A DNA stretch of 64,000 nt, from assembly GCF_019195435.1 (NCBI RefSeq), contig NZ_CP078069.1, forward strand, positions 1,364,001-1,428,000, read 5' to 3'. This DNA comes from Comamonas sp. NLF-1-9. Lineage in GTDB: Bacteria > Pseudomonadota > Gammaproteobacteria > Burkholderiales > Burkholderiaceae_C. This document shows, one piece after another, positions 8,769 to 17,036 of this stretch; position 1 is the first letter of the stretch; the number at the start of each line of letters is the position of its first letter. Below the pieces are notes generated by a model. The model did not search any database, was not told the origin of the DNA, and was given only the letters and a program-made list of their open reading frames with translations. A program made the position numbers and the translations under genes.

Positions 8769-10094
8769 CTACGCGATCAGCAGCGCGCGGAAATCGTTCA
8801 CGTTGGTGTGCGTCGGCCCGGTCTGCAGCGCGTCGCCCAGCGGCTCGAACAGGCCGTAGGCGTCGTGGCGCAGCAGCAGCGTGCGCGCATCCAGGCCCAG
8901 CGCTGCGGCGCGCGCGAGCGTGTCGGGCGCAACCAGCGCGCCCGCCTTGTCCTGCGTGCCGTCGATGCCGTCGGTGTCGGCCGCCAGCGCCCACACGCCC
9001 GCCTGGCCTTGCAGCGCAAGCGCCAGCGCCAGGCAGAACTCCCCGGCCCGCCCGCCGCGCGCGGGCGCGCCCTCTGGCGCCGCCGCGTCCAGCGTCACCG
9101 TGGTTTCGCCGCCCGAGAGCAGCACGCAGGGCCGGGCAAACGGCGCATTGCGCAGTGCCACCTCGCGCGCCAGCGCCGCATGCATCTTGGCGACCTCGCG
9201 CGATTCGCCCTCGATGGCGTCGGAGAGCACATGCGCGCCAAGGCCTGCGGCGCGCGCCGCCTCGGCCGCCGCCTGCAGCGACTGCCCCGCCGTTGCGACG
9301 AGGTGCATCGCATGCCCGGCCAGGCGCGCGTCGCCCGGCTTGGGCGTTTCCAGCGCGCCGCTGCGCAGAGCCTGTGTCACGGCCTCGGGCAGCGCGATGC
9401 CGTAGCGCCGCGCCACCGCCAGCGCGTCGGCGCAGCTGCTGGCGTCGGCCACGCTCGGGCCGCTGGCGATCACCGACACCTCGTCGCCCGGCACGTCGCT
9501 GATCGCCAGCGTCACCACCGGCGCGGGCGCACAGGCCAGCGCCAGGCGCCCGCCCGCGGTGCGCGAGAGGTGCTTGCGCAGGCAGTTCATCTCGCCGATG
9601 GCGGCGCCGCTGGCCAGCAGCCGGGCATGGATGTGCTGCAGCTGCGCCAGCGTGAGCCCCGGCACCGGCAGGCTCAGGAGCGCCGAGCCACCGCCCGAGA
9701 CCAGGCAGACGACCAGGTCGTCCGCGCTCAAACCCTGGGCCAGCGCCAGCAACTGCCGGGCCGCGGCAGCGCCGGCGGCGTCGGGCACCGGGTGCGCGGC
9801 CTCGCGCACCTCGATGCGCTGGGCCAGGCCTGCGGGGCGCGGCGGTACGTGGCCGTAGCGCGTGACCACCAGCCCACTCAGCGGCGCCTGCGCAGGCCAC
9901 AAGGCTTCCAGCGCCTGCGCCATCGCCCCGGCCGCCTTGCCCGCGCCCAGCACCAGCGTGCGCCCGCGCGGCGGCGGCGGCAGCCAAGGGGCCATGGCCG
10001 CGAGCGGCTGGGCGCGCTGCACCGCCACCTGAAAGAGCGCACGCAGCAGCCCGCGCGGGTCTTGGCGAAAGGACGGCAGGGTGTTCATCGGCAT
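8769..10094 (-). CDS. Glycerate 2-kinase, MOFRL family
   Basis: Phosphorylates D-glycerate to 2-phosphoglycerate, closing the route from glyoxylate through tartronate semialdehyde. The 441 residues show the GCK/MOFRL layout: [19 protein letters not shown] and [10 protein letters not shown] near the N-terminus, [19 protein letters not shown], then the MOFRL domain with [29 protein letters not shown] and the closing [16 protein letters not shown]. The start is uncertain: ATG at 10094 is used here, with GTG at 10106 and ATG at 10088 as alternatives, none with a clear ribosome site. Allantoin catabolism yields glyoxylate, so its place between the two purine blocks is sensible, but a tartrate or hydroxypyruvate role is possible. 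Family name TtuD/GckA. Confidence 0.88.
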   Translation of the reverse strand: MPMNTLPSFRQDPRGLLRALFQVAVQRAQPLAAMAPWLPPPPRGRTLVLGAGKAAGAMAQALEALWPAQAPLSGLVVTRYGHVPPRPAGLAQRIEVREAAHPVPDAAGAAAARQLLALAQGLSADDLVVCLVSGGGSALLSLPVPGLTLAQLQHIHARLLASGAAIGEMNCLRKHLSRTAGGRLALACAPAPVVTLAISDVPGDEVSVIASGPSVADASSCADALAVARRYGIALPEAVTQALRSGALETPKPGDARLAGHAMHLVATAGQSLQAAAEAARAAGLGAHVLSDAIEGESREVAKMHAALAREVALRNAPFARPCVLLSGGETTVTLDAAAPEGAPARGGRAGEFCLALALALQGQAGVWALAADTDGIDGTQDKAGALVAPDTLARAAALGLDARTLLLRHDAYGLFEPLGDALQTGPTHTNVNDFRALLIA

Positions 10095-10304
10095 GGCAGG
10101 CGTCACGGCGGCGTCAATTATCGAAGGCGCACGCCCCGGGCGGCGCGCACGCGATCTGCGCTGACAGCAGGTGTCGGTGCCGTCCTACAGGCATGCGCAG
10201 CCTGGCCCCAGACAATGAACTTCAGCTTTCGGGCCCCATGCAAAGCGCCGACATCCGGCGACGCGAAGAGCCCGAAACCCACCACCAAAGAAAGGACAAA
10301 CGCC

Positions 10305-10466
10305 ATGCTGCATTACGCACTTGTGTTCCTGATCGTCGCGCTGCTTGCCGGCTTCCTCGGGTTTTTCGGCATTGCCGGGGTCGCGGCCGAGATCGCCAAG
10401 GTCTTGTTCGTGGTCTTCCTGATTCTGTTCGTGGCGTCCTTCATCTTTGGCCGCCGGCGACCTTGA
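10305..10466 (+). CDS. DUF1328 small membrane protein
   Basis: A 53-residue protein made almost wholly of two hydrophobic helices ([18 protein letters not shown] and [19 protein letters not shown]) joined by a Gly/Ala turn, ending in GRRRP. This is the pattern of the DUF1328/YtjA family of small inner-membrane proteins, whose function is unknown and which are often induced by stress. The ATG at 10305 is preceded by AAAGGACAAACGCC. It is followed 93 bases later by a ferritin-like gene and then a PRC-barrel gene, a grouping that suggests a stress-response set. Confidence 0.85.
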   Translation: MLHYALVFLIVALLAGFLGFFGIAGVAAEIAKVLFVVFLILFVASFIFGRRRP

Positions 10467-10559
10467 CGCTCGCCCGCAACCGAATCTCCGGGCCGGCCGC
10501 ACCAGGCACACCAAGCCACCCGCGGCCCGATACCCGGCATGAACCTGAAGGAGGAAACC

Positions 10560-11105
10560 ATGAACCAGAGCAGCCCAGACGCGAGCACGATGCGGCTCGA
10601 CGAGGATGCCATAGCCCGCGCCCGCGAGAACATCGACCAGGGCGCGGTCACCCCGGGCATTGCGCCCTACGCGCAAGAAATCTGCAAACTGCTGAACGAC
10701 GCGCTGGCCACCGAATGGGTTTGCGTGCTGCGCTACCGGCGCCACTATTTCACCGCCAAGGGCTTGTCGTCCGAAGCGATTGCCGAGGAATTCCTCGCCC
10801 ACGCCGATGAAGAGCTCGGGCATGCAGACCGCCTGGCGGCGCGCATCGTCCAGCTCGGCGGCGAGCCCATGCTCAACCCCGACACCCTGACGGCGCGCAG
10901 CCATGCGCAGTACGACGAGTCGACCGAGCTCAAGGCGATGATCCGCGCCAACCTGGTGGCCGAGCGCCTGGCGGTCGAGGTCTATCGCCAGCTCATCACC
11001 CTCGTGGCCGACAAGGACCCGACCAGCGCGCACCTGCTGCGCGACATCCTCGCCGAGGAAGAAGAACACGCCGACGAGCTCTCCGACTGGCTCGAGCGGC
11101 CCTGA
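10560..11105 (+). CDS. Ferritin-like (bacterioferritin-type) protein
   Basis: A 181-residue four-helix ferritin-like protein. Iron ligands typical of the fold are visible in pairs: ATEWVCVLRYRRHYF, then EEFLAHADEELGHADRLAARI, later LVAERLAVEVYRQLI, and EEEEHADELSDWL. It would bind a di-iron centre and store or detoxify iron, or handle peroxide. The spacing is closer to bacterioferritin than to Dps. The ATG at 10560 has a strong ribosome site (AAGGAGGA at 10548-10555). An upstream ATG at 10539 reads through that ribosome site and is not preferred. It stands between the DUF1328 and PRC-barrel genes, all in the same direction. Confidence 0.82.
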   Translation: MNQSSPDASTMRLDEDAIARARENIDQGAVTPGIAPYAQEICKLLNDALATEWVCVLRYRRHYFTAKGLSSEAIAEEFLAHADEELGHADRLAARIVQLGGEPMLNPDTLTARSHAQYDESTELKAMIRANLVAERLAVEVYRQLITLVADKDPTSAHLLRDILAEEEEHADELSDWLERP

Positions 11106-11165
11106 TTACCCAACCCGCGGCGTGCGCCCCAGGCCGCGCCGCGTATCCCCAGAAAGGAAAAAACC

Positions 11166-11588
11166 ATGAAATTTCACCCACTTGGCCACGGCCTGATCCT
11201 GAGCGCCTGCCTCGCTCTGCCCTTTGCCGCCAGCGCGCAGGTGGCCGGCACCACGGTGCTGGGCACCACGCAATCGGTCTACGCCGCAGCCGCCAACGGC
11301 TGGAGCGTGAAGAAGGCCATTCTTGACCACGATGTCTACAACGACGACGCCAACCCCGAAGTCGTGGGCAGCGTCGAAGACATCATCATCACGCCCAAGG
11401 GCTCGGTGTCCTACGCCGTGGTCAACGCCAGCAAGTACCTGGGCCTGTCGTCCCACTACGTGCTGATCCCGGCCGAGCAGTTCCATGTGGAAAACAAGCG
11501 CATCACCCTGCCCGGCGCCACCAAGGAAGCGCTGCGCAACGTGCCCGAGTTCAAGTACAACAAGAACGCTGACGAGAAGCTCAAGTAA
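11166..11588 (+). CDS. Exported PRC-barrel domain protein
   Basis: A 140-residue protein with a clear signal peptide (about residues 1-25, HGLILSACLALPFAASAQ). It is followed by a PRC-barrel-like domain (WSVKKAILDHDVYNDDANPEVVGSVEDIIITPKGSVSYAVVNASKYLGLSSHY split over the core). Such domains bind other proteins or the membrane surface. No catalytic residues are evident. The ATG has AGAAAGGAAAAAACC upstream. A rho-independent terminator follows, marking the end of the DUF1328-ferritin-PRC set. Function unknown beyond a possible envelope stress role. Confidence 0.75.
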   Translation: MKFHPLGHGLILSACLALPFAASAQVAGTTVLGTTQSVYAAAANGWSVKKAILDHDVYNDDANPEVVGSVEDIIITPKGSVSYAVVNASKYLGLSSHYVLIPAEQFHVENKRITLPGATKEALRNVPEFKYNKNADEKLK

Positions 11589-11605
11589 ATCCAGGCAAGC
11601 CCCCT

Positions 11606-11645
11606 TGGCGCCCATACGACCTCGCGTCGCATGGGCGTCTTTTTA
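11606..11645 (+). terminator. Rho-independent terminator after the PRC-barrel gene
   Basis: CGCCCAT (11609-11615) pairs with ATGGGCG (11631-11637), followed by TCTTTTTA. It would end the 10305-11588 transcript before the opposing ridA-type gene. Confidence 0.75.
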
Positions 11646-11767
11646 TGTCCGCCGCAGCCGCAAACGATGCGACTGTTGCGTGCCTGGGATGCATTGGCCC
11701 GGGCTGGCTCGGCCCGGCGACAGGGTTTGCTCCAGGAGAAAGAAAGAGACGAGGAGCCGGCGCCGCG

Positions 11768-12310
11768 TCAGCGGCTTGCCGGCAGGCGCACCGCGGTGAC
11801 TTCGATCTCGACGAGCCACTCGGGGTGGCCGAGCGCAGCGACCTGGAAGGCCGAGCGCGCCGGCAGACTGGGCTGCCCTGCGGTGCCGAAAAAGCGCGTA
11901 TAGCCGCGCATGAAGCCGTCAAAATCCAGCCGCCCGCCCTGGTGGCGGTCGCCCACCAGAAAGGCCTGCATGCGCACCACGTCGCCCATGCCCAAGCCCA
12001 ATTGGGAAAGCTGGGCTGAAATGCTTTGCAGCACGCCAGTGGTCTGCTCCTCCATGTTGCCGTAGCTGCCGTCCGCGCGCTGCGGCGGCACGGTGCCCGA
12101 CAGATAGACAGTGGACGCACCCGCCGGCACTTCCACCGCCGACGAGATCGGGAAGTTCGCCACGGGGTGGCGCACCACCTGGCTCGGCGGCGGCGCGCTG
12201 ACGCTTGCGCGCTCTGGGGCGGGCTGGGCGCAGCCGGCCAGAGCCAGCGCACAAAAAAGCAGGCTCGCGCCCGCAATGCGGCCCATCGGGGCACGCAGAT
12301 CTTGTTTCAT
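11768..12310 (-). CDS. RidA family protein with lipoprotein signal
   Basis: A RidA/YjgF-type protein (180 residues) that is predicted to sit outside the cytoplasm: it begins with a lipoprotein signal, GASLLFCALALAGC, with the lipobox cysteine near residue 27. The RidA core follows (STVYLSGTVPPQRADGSYGN, MGDVVRMQAFLVGD), ending in PARSAFQVAALGHPEWLVEIEVTAV, which keeps the arginine that RidA uses to bind the carboxylate of imine or enamine substrates. Ordinary RidA is cytosolic and about 130 residues. It is the last gene of an operon after cytochrome c and a flavin amine oxidase, which would produce imines in the same compartment. Confidence 0.85.
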   Translation of the reverse strand: MKQDLRAPMGRIAGASLLFCALALAGCAQPAPERASVSAPPPSQVVRHPVANFPISSAVEVPAGASTVYLSGTVPPQRADGSYGNMEEQTTGVLQSISAQLSQLGLGMGDVVRMQAFLVGDRHQGGRLDFDGFMRGYTRFFGTAGQPSLPARSAFQVAALGHPEWLVEIEVTAVRLPASR

Positions 12311-12350
12311 GGGAATTCCTCCTTTGTTGGAAAAGGAGCGCGCGCTGCGC

Positions 12351-12836
12351 TCAGTCGTAGGAACTGTGCGGATCGGGCGCCGCCTGCTTGCGCAGCTCGG
12401 ACACCTGGGCGGGCGCAATCGCGTCGCCGTAGTTGTTGCCAAAGTGGGTGCGGATGTAGTTCACCACGGCGGCCACCTGCTCGTCGTTCAAGCGGTTGGC
12501 AAAAGAGGGCATGCCGTGCAGGCCGGTGATGACCACCGTCATCGGGTAGGCGCCGGCCGCCAGGCGCTGGTTGTTCGCAAGCTTGGGATAGAAGCCGTCG
12601 CCCAGAGCGCCCTGCCCTTCGGGCATGTGGCAGCCCGCGCAGACCGTGGCGTAGATCGCTTCGCCGCCCTTTTGAGTGTTCACGTCGCGCGAGGCGGAGA
12701 AGCTGTCCATCAGCTTTTGCAGCTTGGCGTCGGGCGCACTGCCGGCTTGGGCGCCCGCCGCGGACGAGGCGACCGCCCATCCCAGACCACAGGCCACGGC
12801 GCTGGCGGCGGCGGCAATTTTCAGAAAATTCTTCAT
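12351..12836 (-). CDS. Periplasmic c-type cytochrome
   Basis: A 161-residue monoheme cytochrome c with an N-terminal signal (FLKIAAAASAVACGLGWAVASSAAG), the heme-binding site CAGCH near residue 65, and a downstream Met in TGLHGMPSFANRLNDEQVAAVVNYI that is the expected axial ligand. This is the class I layout. It lies 25 bases downstream of the amine oxidase gene and 40 bases upstream of the RidA-type gene, so I infer that it accepts electrons from the oxidase and passes them to the respiratory chain. ATG at 12836 is chosen because it starts the signal peptide. Confidence 0.88.
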   Translation of the reverse strand: MKNFLKIAAAASAVACGLGWAVASSAAGAQAGSAPDAKLQKLMDSFSASRDVNTQKGGEAIYATVCAGCHMPEGQGALGDGFYPKLANNQRLAAGAYPMTVVITGLHGMPSFANRLNDEQVAAVVNYIRTHFGNNYGDAIAPAQVSELRKQAAPDPHSSYD

Positions 12837-12861
12837 GTCATTGACTCCATGTGTAGCGCGC

Positions 12862-14514
12862 TCAGGCACTGGCCTTGGCGTGCAGGCGCGTGATCGCATC
12901 CAGCGAGGAGAGAATCGCGCCCTCCTGCCAGGCCGGGATGTAGGACACGTGCTCGCCCGCCAGCACGATGCGCCCGTCGATTGCCGCCAGGTCGTTGTAG
13001 TGGGCGGCGCGCAGATCGTCGTTCCACAGTCCGTAGCAGCCATGGATCCAGGGCATGCGGTGCCAGGCCAGCGCCACGCCGTTGCGAAATTCCTTCTTGT
13101 ATTGCGGGTGAATCCTTGAGCCCCACTCGACCGCCAGACGCACGCGTTCCTCGGGCGGCATGGCGGTGAAGCGATAGCTGTTGGTGTTTTCGTAGGTGTA
13201 GGAGCCCAGCAGCACCGCCGGGCCGCTGCTCAGATAGCCGGTAGAGGGGTAGGAGATTTGCTCGATCGGCAGGCTGGTGTAGCTGATGCCGCCGTAGATG
13301 CGCTCGTCTTCCTCCCAGAAGCGGCGGTTGAATTCCAGCCCGATCTTGACCGAGGAGCCGTAGGGCAGGCTCTGGATGGCGTCCAGCATGGGCTTGCTGA
13401 CCTGGATCTCTTCGAGCTGCGAGAGGATGGATGCGGGAATGGTGCACACGCACCAGTCGGCGCGGGCCTTGAGCACATTGTCCGGGTCACTCCTGTCTTT
13501 GTAGCTGATGGTGACGCCGTCCGCGCCCTGCTCGATGCGCACCACCTGCGAGCGCAGCCGTATCACGTCCTTGAGCTCGCGCGCGAAGGCCTGGGCCAGC
13601 ATGTCCATGCCGCCCTTGGGCTCGAACATCGTGGTCGCGAACTCGTGCATGTTGAAGACGCCCAGCATGCTCCATAGGTTGGTGCCGACCAGGTCCTTCA
13701 GGCCTATGGGCTGCGATGGCTGGGCCACCGGCATCAGGCCGCCGCCCGGCTCCACGGCGTAGCCGCGGGCCATGCTGGCCTGCATGTTTTTGGTGTAGCG
13801 GTATTCCTTGTCGAGAAAACCCCAGTCCTTCAGGCTGGCCAGCAGCTTTTGCGCGTCCTCACCCGAGACCGCTTCGTCCAGCGCGTTCTGGCGCACGCTC
13901 TTGGCCAGCAGCTCGGCCACGTTTCCGCGCACGTCGCTGTAGACCTCGTGCGCGCGCACCGGCTTGCCGCCGAGCTCGCCGTCGGCATGCAGGTAGGCGT
14001 TGTGGTTGAACATGTTGAAGGGCTCGATCTCCACGCCCAGCTTCTTGTAGTAGTCGAGCAGCGCCACATGGTGGTAGGGCACGCGCCAGGGGCCGGGGTT
14101 GAGGTAATTGCCCTTGGCGAACTGCACTTTCTGCACGCTGCCGTCGATTTCCTCGACGCTGTCGCCGCCGCGCAGCGTGTAGCAGCGCCCGCCGGCGCGG
14201 TCCTGGTATTCAAGGATCTGCACCTGGTAGCCGGCGCGGCGCAGCTCGTAGGCCGCGACCATGCCAGCCAGGCCCGCGCCCAGGATGACGACGGAAGCGC
14301 CTTGTTTGGCGCCTTCCAGCTTGATCGGCCCGTGGTACTGGTATTGGTCGCTCTGGGCGGCAAAGCCCAGCGTAGTCATCGCCTGGTACATCGCCGCACC
14401 GCCCGCCACCTTGCCTATGGTGGCCAGCAACTGCCGGCGGCTGAAGGGCAGGCGAGCACCCGCATGCCTCAAAGTGGTGTCGTTCATGGCTCCCGCCATC
14501 TCCATGATTTGCAT
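12862..14514 (-). CDS. Tat-exported flavin monoamine oxidase/dehydrogenase
   Basis: An FAD-dependent amine oxidase of 550 residues. A twin-arginine signal (FSRRQLLATIGKVAGGAA) is followed by the dinucleotide site VVILGAGLAGMVAAYELRRAG, the RAGGRCYTLR motif, and near the C-terminus RIVLAGEHVSYIPAWQEGAI, the closing FAD segment of the family. The start at 14514 (MQIMEM) has AGAGG upstream. It heads an operon with cytochrome c and a RidA lipoprotein. By analogy with nicotine and pseudooxynicotine oxidases, which pass electrons to a cytochrome c, it may be a dehydrogenase rather than a true oxidase. The substrate is unknown; L-amino acids or amines are possible. Confidence 0.85.
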   Translation of the reverse strand: MQIMEMAGAMNDTTLRHAGARLPFSRRQLLATIGKVAGGAAMYQAMTTLGFAAQSDQYQYHGPIKLEGAKQGASVVILGAGLAGMVAAYELRRAGYQVQILEYQDRAGGRCYTLRGGDSVEEIDGSVQKVQFAKGNYLNPGPWRVPYHHVALLDYYKKLGVEIEPFNMFNHNAYLHADGELGGKPVRAHEVYSDVRGNVAELLAKSVRQNALDEAVSGEDAQKLLASLKDWGFLDKEYRYTKNMQASMARGYAVEPGGGLMPVAQPSQPIGLKDLVGTNLWSMLGVFNMHEFATTMFEPKGGMDMLAQAFARELKDVIRLRSQVVRIEQGADGVTISYKDRSDPDNVLKARADWCVCTIPASILSQLEEIQVSKPMLDAIQSLPYGSSVKIGLEFNRRFWEEDERIYGGISYTSLPIEQISYPSTGYLSSGPAVLLGSYTYENTNSYRFTAMPPEERVRLAVEWGSRIHPQYKKEFRNGVALAWHRMPWIHGCYGLWNDDLRAAHYNDLAAIDGRIVLAGEHVSYIPAWQEGAILSSLDAITRLHAKASA

Positions 14515-14703
14515 TTGCTACCTCTGAATTGCATTGCCCGCTGCGGGCCTGGGGCGCCCGCCCCGCGGGGCCGAGATGGCCGAAATGGAGTGGCTGCCGG
14601 AGATTTCATTCTCGGCAGCGCAGCCGCTCGCGCTTGTAGGACTAGCGGAAGTCCGGCAGTCAGAGGGCGGCGCATTCCGGGCGCAAGCGGCGCGCGCTGC
14701 CGC

Positions 14704-15774
14704 TCACCGCGCAGGTGCCTGGTCGAAGCCGATCTGCTCGGCCATCCGGCGCGCGGCGCCGAGCTGGCGCGCAATCGTGGACAGGGGCGTGGCATCGGCC
14801 TTGAAGCCGCCGTGCGAGCCCAGCATGGCCTTGAGCTCGGCGTTGTCGAACTTGAACTTGCGCACCACCGGCCAGTCGTTGTTGCGGTTGGCAAACAGGT
14901 TCTGCCCCTGGGAGCTGGCCAGGTAGTTCAGGAATTCGCGCGCCTGCGCGGGGTGTTTGGCATGGCGCGCCAGCGCCGCGCCCGACACGTCCACGTGCGT
15001 GCCCCAGCTGCCTTGGTTGGGGAAGCTCACCGCCAGCGCCCGGGCCGCGTCGCGGTCGGAGCGCACGTCCGACTGCATCAGGCGCGCCAGCTCGGCCTGG
15101 CCTACCAGGGCCATCTTGCAGGTGCCGGCAAATACCGCGCGGATCTGGTCGGTGTCGCTGCCTTCGGGCGCGCGCGCAAGATTGGCCTTGACGCCGCTGA
15201 GCCAGCGCCGGGCGCTGGCGCTGTCTTCGTGCTCGATGAGCGCAGCGATCAGGCCGAGGTTGGCCGGCGTGTGCGCGCCCGCCATGCACAGCTTGCCGCG
15301 GTTGCGCTCGCTGGCCAGCTTCTGGTAGCTGTCCACGTCCGCCGCGTCCACCTGCTCGCCCTGATAGACCACGATGCGGGCATTGCGCGCAAAGCCGAAC
15401 CAGGCGATGGCGCCTTGCTCGTCGGGCGCCGCGCGCAGGGCGGCGGGCACCGCATCCTGCAGCGCATCGGAGCGCAGCGGCTGCAGCAGGCCCTCGGCTT
15501 CGGCCTGCGCCAGCAGCGCGATGCCGTCGAGCAGCACCACGTCGGCGGGTGAGTCGGCGCCTTCGTTGCGCAGCGCCTCCAGCGTCGCCGCACCCGTGTT
15601 CTCGGTGCGGTTGACTTCGATCGAGCTGGTGCTGACGAAGTCGGCATAAAAGGCCTCGTCGGCCGTCTGACCACGCCCGGAATAGACGTCCAGCGTGGCG
15701 TTCTGCGCGCTGGCGGGCAGCGCCATCGCCGCGGCCATCGCGGCTAGGGCCAGAGCGCCAATCAGTTTCTTCAT
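14704..15774 (-). CDS. ABC transporter substrate-binding protein, iron(III)-type
   Basis: A periplasmic binding protein of 356 residues with signal peptide MKKLIGALALAAMAAAMALP ending at ASAQ. The mature part begins LDVYSGRGQTADEAFYADF and continues with ADVVLLDGIALL, YQKLASERNRGKLCM and AREFLNYLASSQGQNLFANRNNDWPV, which fit the FbpA/AfuA group that binds ferric iron or small anions. No permease or ATPase gene is next to it, so it either works with components encoded elsewhere or is an orphan. The typical paired tyrosines for iron are not clearly placed, so the ligand is uncertain. The 189 bases upstream of the amine oxidase start (14515-14703) hold nothing I recognise. Confidence 0.78.
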   Translation of the reverse strand: MKKLIGALALAAMAAAMALPASAQNATLDVYSGRGQTADEAFYADFVSTSSIEVNRTENTGAATLEALRNEGADSPADVVLLDGIALLAQAEAEGLLQPLRSDALQDAVPAALRAAPDEQGAIAWFGFARNARIVVYQGEQVDAADVDSYQKLASERNRGKLCMAGAHTPANLGLIAALIEHEDSASARRWLSGVKANLARAPEGSDTDQIRAVFAGTCKMALVGQAELARLMQSDVRSDRDAARALAVSFPNQGSWGTHVDVSGAALARHAKHPAQAREFLNYLASSQGQNLFANRNNDWPVVRKFKFDNAELKAMLGSHGGFKADATPLSTIARQLGAARRMAEQIGFDQAPAR

Positions 15775-15848
15775 TGCATTTCTCCCGGATGGACAAGCAG
15801 GGCAGCCGGCGTGTGCCGACACGGCCACACGCGCGGGACGCGCGCCGC

Positions 15849-16064
15849 TCAGCTCTTCAGCAGCCGCAGCGCGCTGCCCTTGTGCACCGCCACGTGGTCG
15901 GTCTTGTCGCTCTTGATTTCGTATTGCGGCTCCTCGCTGCTGGCGTGGCGCTGGTAGCCCTTCCACTTGAAGTCGCTCTTGTGCACCTTGCTGATGGTGC
16001 CGCGCACCCGCCCGGCTTCCGAGTTCCAGCTCACGTGGTCGCCCGCCTGGTATTGCTTGCTCAT
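15849..16064 (-). CDS. DUF2945 (hypervirulence-associated, Tudor-like) small protein
   Basis: A 71-residue basic protein, MSKQYQAGDHVSWNSEAGRV at the start, with YEIKSDKTDHVAVHKGSALRLL at the end. This matches the DUF2945/HVA1 family, a single small beta-barrel related to Tudor domains. Bacterial members have no settled function. A strong ribosome site (GGAGGAAAGC) precedes the ATG at 16064. It sits 74 bases from the binding-protein gene on the same strand, but there is no functional link. Confidence 0.8.
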   Translation of the reverse strand: MSKQYQAGDHVSWNSEAGRVRGTISKVHKSDFKWKGYQRHASSEEPQYEIKSDKTDHVAVHKGSALRLLKS

Positions 16065-16304
16065 GCTTTCCTCCTTGCATGCGGCGCGCCGGCTGTGCGC
16101 CGCCCGCCGGGCGCGCCGTTTGCCTCGGCTGGCGCGCCCTGGCGGCGGGGCACTCGCCCGTGCCGCTGGCTTCATGCTAGGCAGCGCAACGGGGAGCGGA
16201 CATCGGCTGCCGGCGCGCGAGCGCGTCGGCCAAGAGAGCACCCATGTGTCGGACATCACCTACAGAAAGACGAATGCAACAAGCAACTGGTGCGGCCAAT
16301 GGAA

Positions 16305-16321
16305 CACAAAAAGTGTATGCA
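16305..16321 (-). promoter_or_regulatory. Putative purine-regulon operator upstream of the GntR-type gene
   Basis: The minus strand reads TGCATACACTTTTTGTG, identical at 15 of 17 bases to the copies upstream of uraH and the permease. Read on the plus strand, 16310-16325 is AAAGTGTATGCAATTT, two changes from the perfect palindrome at 6715. It ends about 20 bases before the GntR ATG, which suggests autoregulation. The rest of 16065-16343 shows no other clear signal. Confidence 0.65.
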
Positions 16322-16343
16322 ATTTCTGTGTTCACGCGATATC

Positions 16344-17036
16344 ATGGAACGCATGGACACCCCCGCCTCCACCACCGCGGTGATCGTCGAGAGCCTGACG
16401 CGCGCCATCGTCGAGCACCGCCTGCTGCCTGGCACCAAGCTGGCCGAGCAAAAGCTCGCCGACCACTTCGGCGTGTCGCGCACGCTGGTGCGCCAGGCGC
16501 TGTTCCAGCTGGCGCAAAACCGCCTGATTCGCCTGGAGCCGGCGCGTGGCGCCTTCGTTGCCACCCCTTCGGTGCAGGAGGCGCGCCAGGTGTTTGCGGT
16601 GCGCCGCATGCTGGAGCTGGCCACGGTGCGCGCCTTCATGGCAGCGAGCACGCCGGCCAAGATCCGTGCGCTCAAGAAGCACATGGAGGCCGAGCGCAAG
16701 GCCATGCAAGGCCAGGACGTGAGCGAGCGCACCCAGTTGCTGGGCGACTTTCACGTGCAGATCGCCACGCTCATGGGCAATGCGGTGCTGGCTCAGTTGC
16801 TGGGCGAGCTGATCTCGCGCTGCGCGCTGATCACGCTGATGTACCAGAGCAGTACCGCGGCCGAACACTCGCACGCCGAGCACGAAGCCATCTACGGCGC
16901 CATCGTCTCCGGCGACGAAGCCGCAGCGGTGCAGCTGATGCAGGAACACCTGGACAACGTCGAGGCCGGACTGATGTTCGAGCGCGACCTGCCCACCAAC
17001 GACCTCTCCATGGCGCTGAGCGCCACCAACCCATGA
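16344..17036 (+). CDS. GntR-family transcriptional regulator (FCD type) of the purine cluster
   Basis: A DNA-binding regulator of 230 residues. The winged helix is at about residues 15-75 (LTRAIVEHRLLPGTKLAEQK, DHFGVSRTLVRQALFQLAQ), followed by the all-helical FCD ligand domain with HVQIATLMGNAVL and HAEHEAIYGAIVSGDEAAA, whose histidines usually bind a metal and help hold a small organic acid. The ATG at 16344 is used. ATG at 16353 is almost as good, and neither has a clear ribosome site. Its stop overlaps the puuE start (ATGA), so it heads the puuE operon. Likely ligands are an intermediate such as allantoate or urate (inference). Confidence 0.88.
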   Translation: MERMDTPASTTAVIVESLTRAIVEHRLLPGTKLAEQKLADHFGVSRTLVRQALFQLAQNRLIRLEPARGAFVATPSVQEARQVFAVRRMLELATVRAFMAASTPAKIRALKKHMEAERKAMQGQDVSERTQLLGDFHVQIATLMGNAVLAQLLGELISRCALITLMYQSSTAAEHSHAEHEAIYGAIVSGDEAAAVQLMQEHLDNVEAGLMFERDLPTNDLSMALSATNP

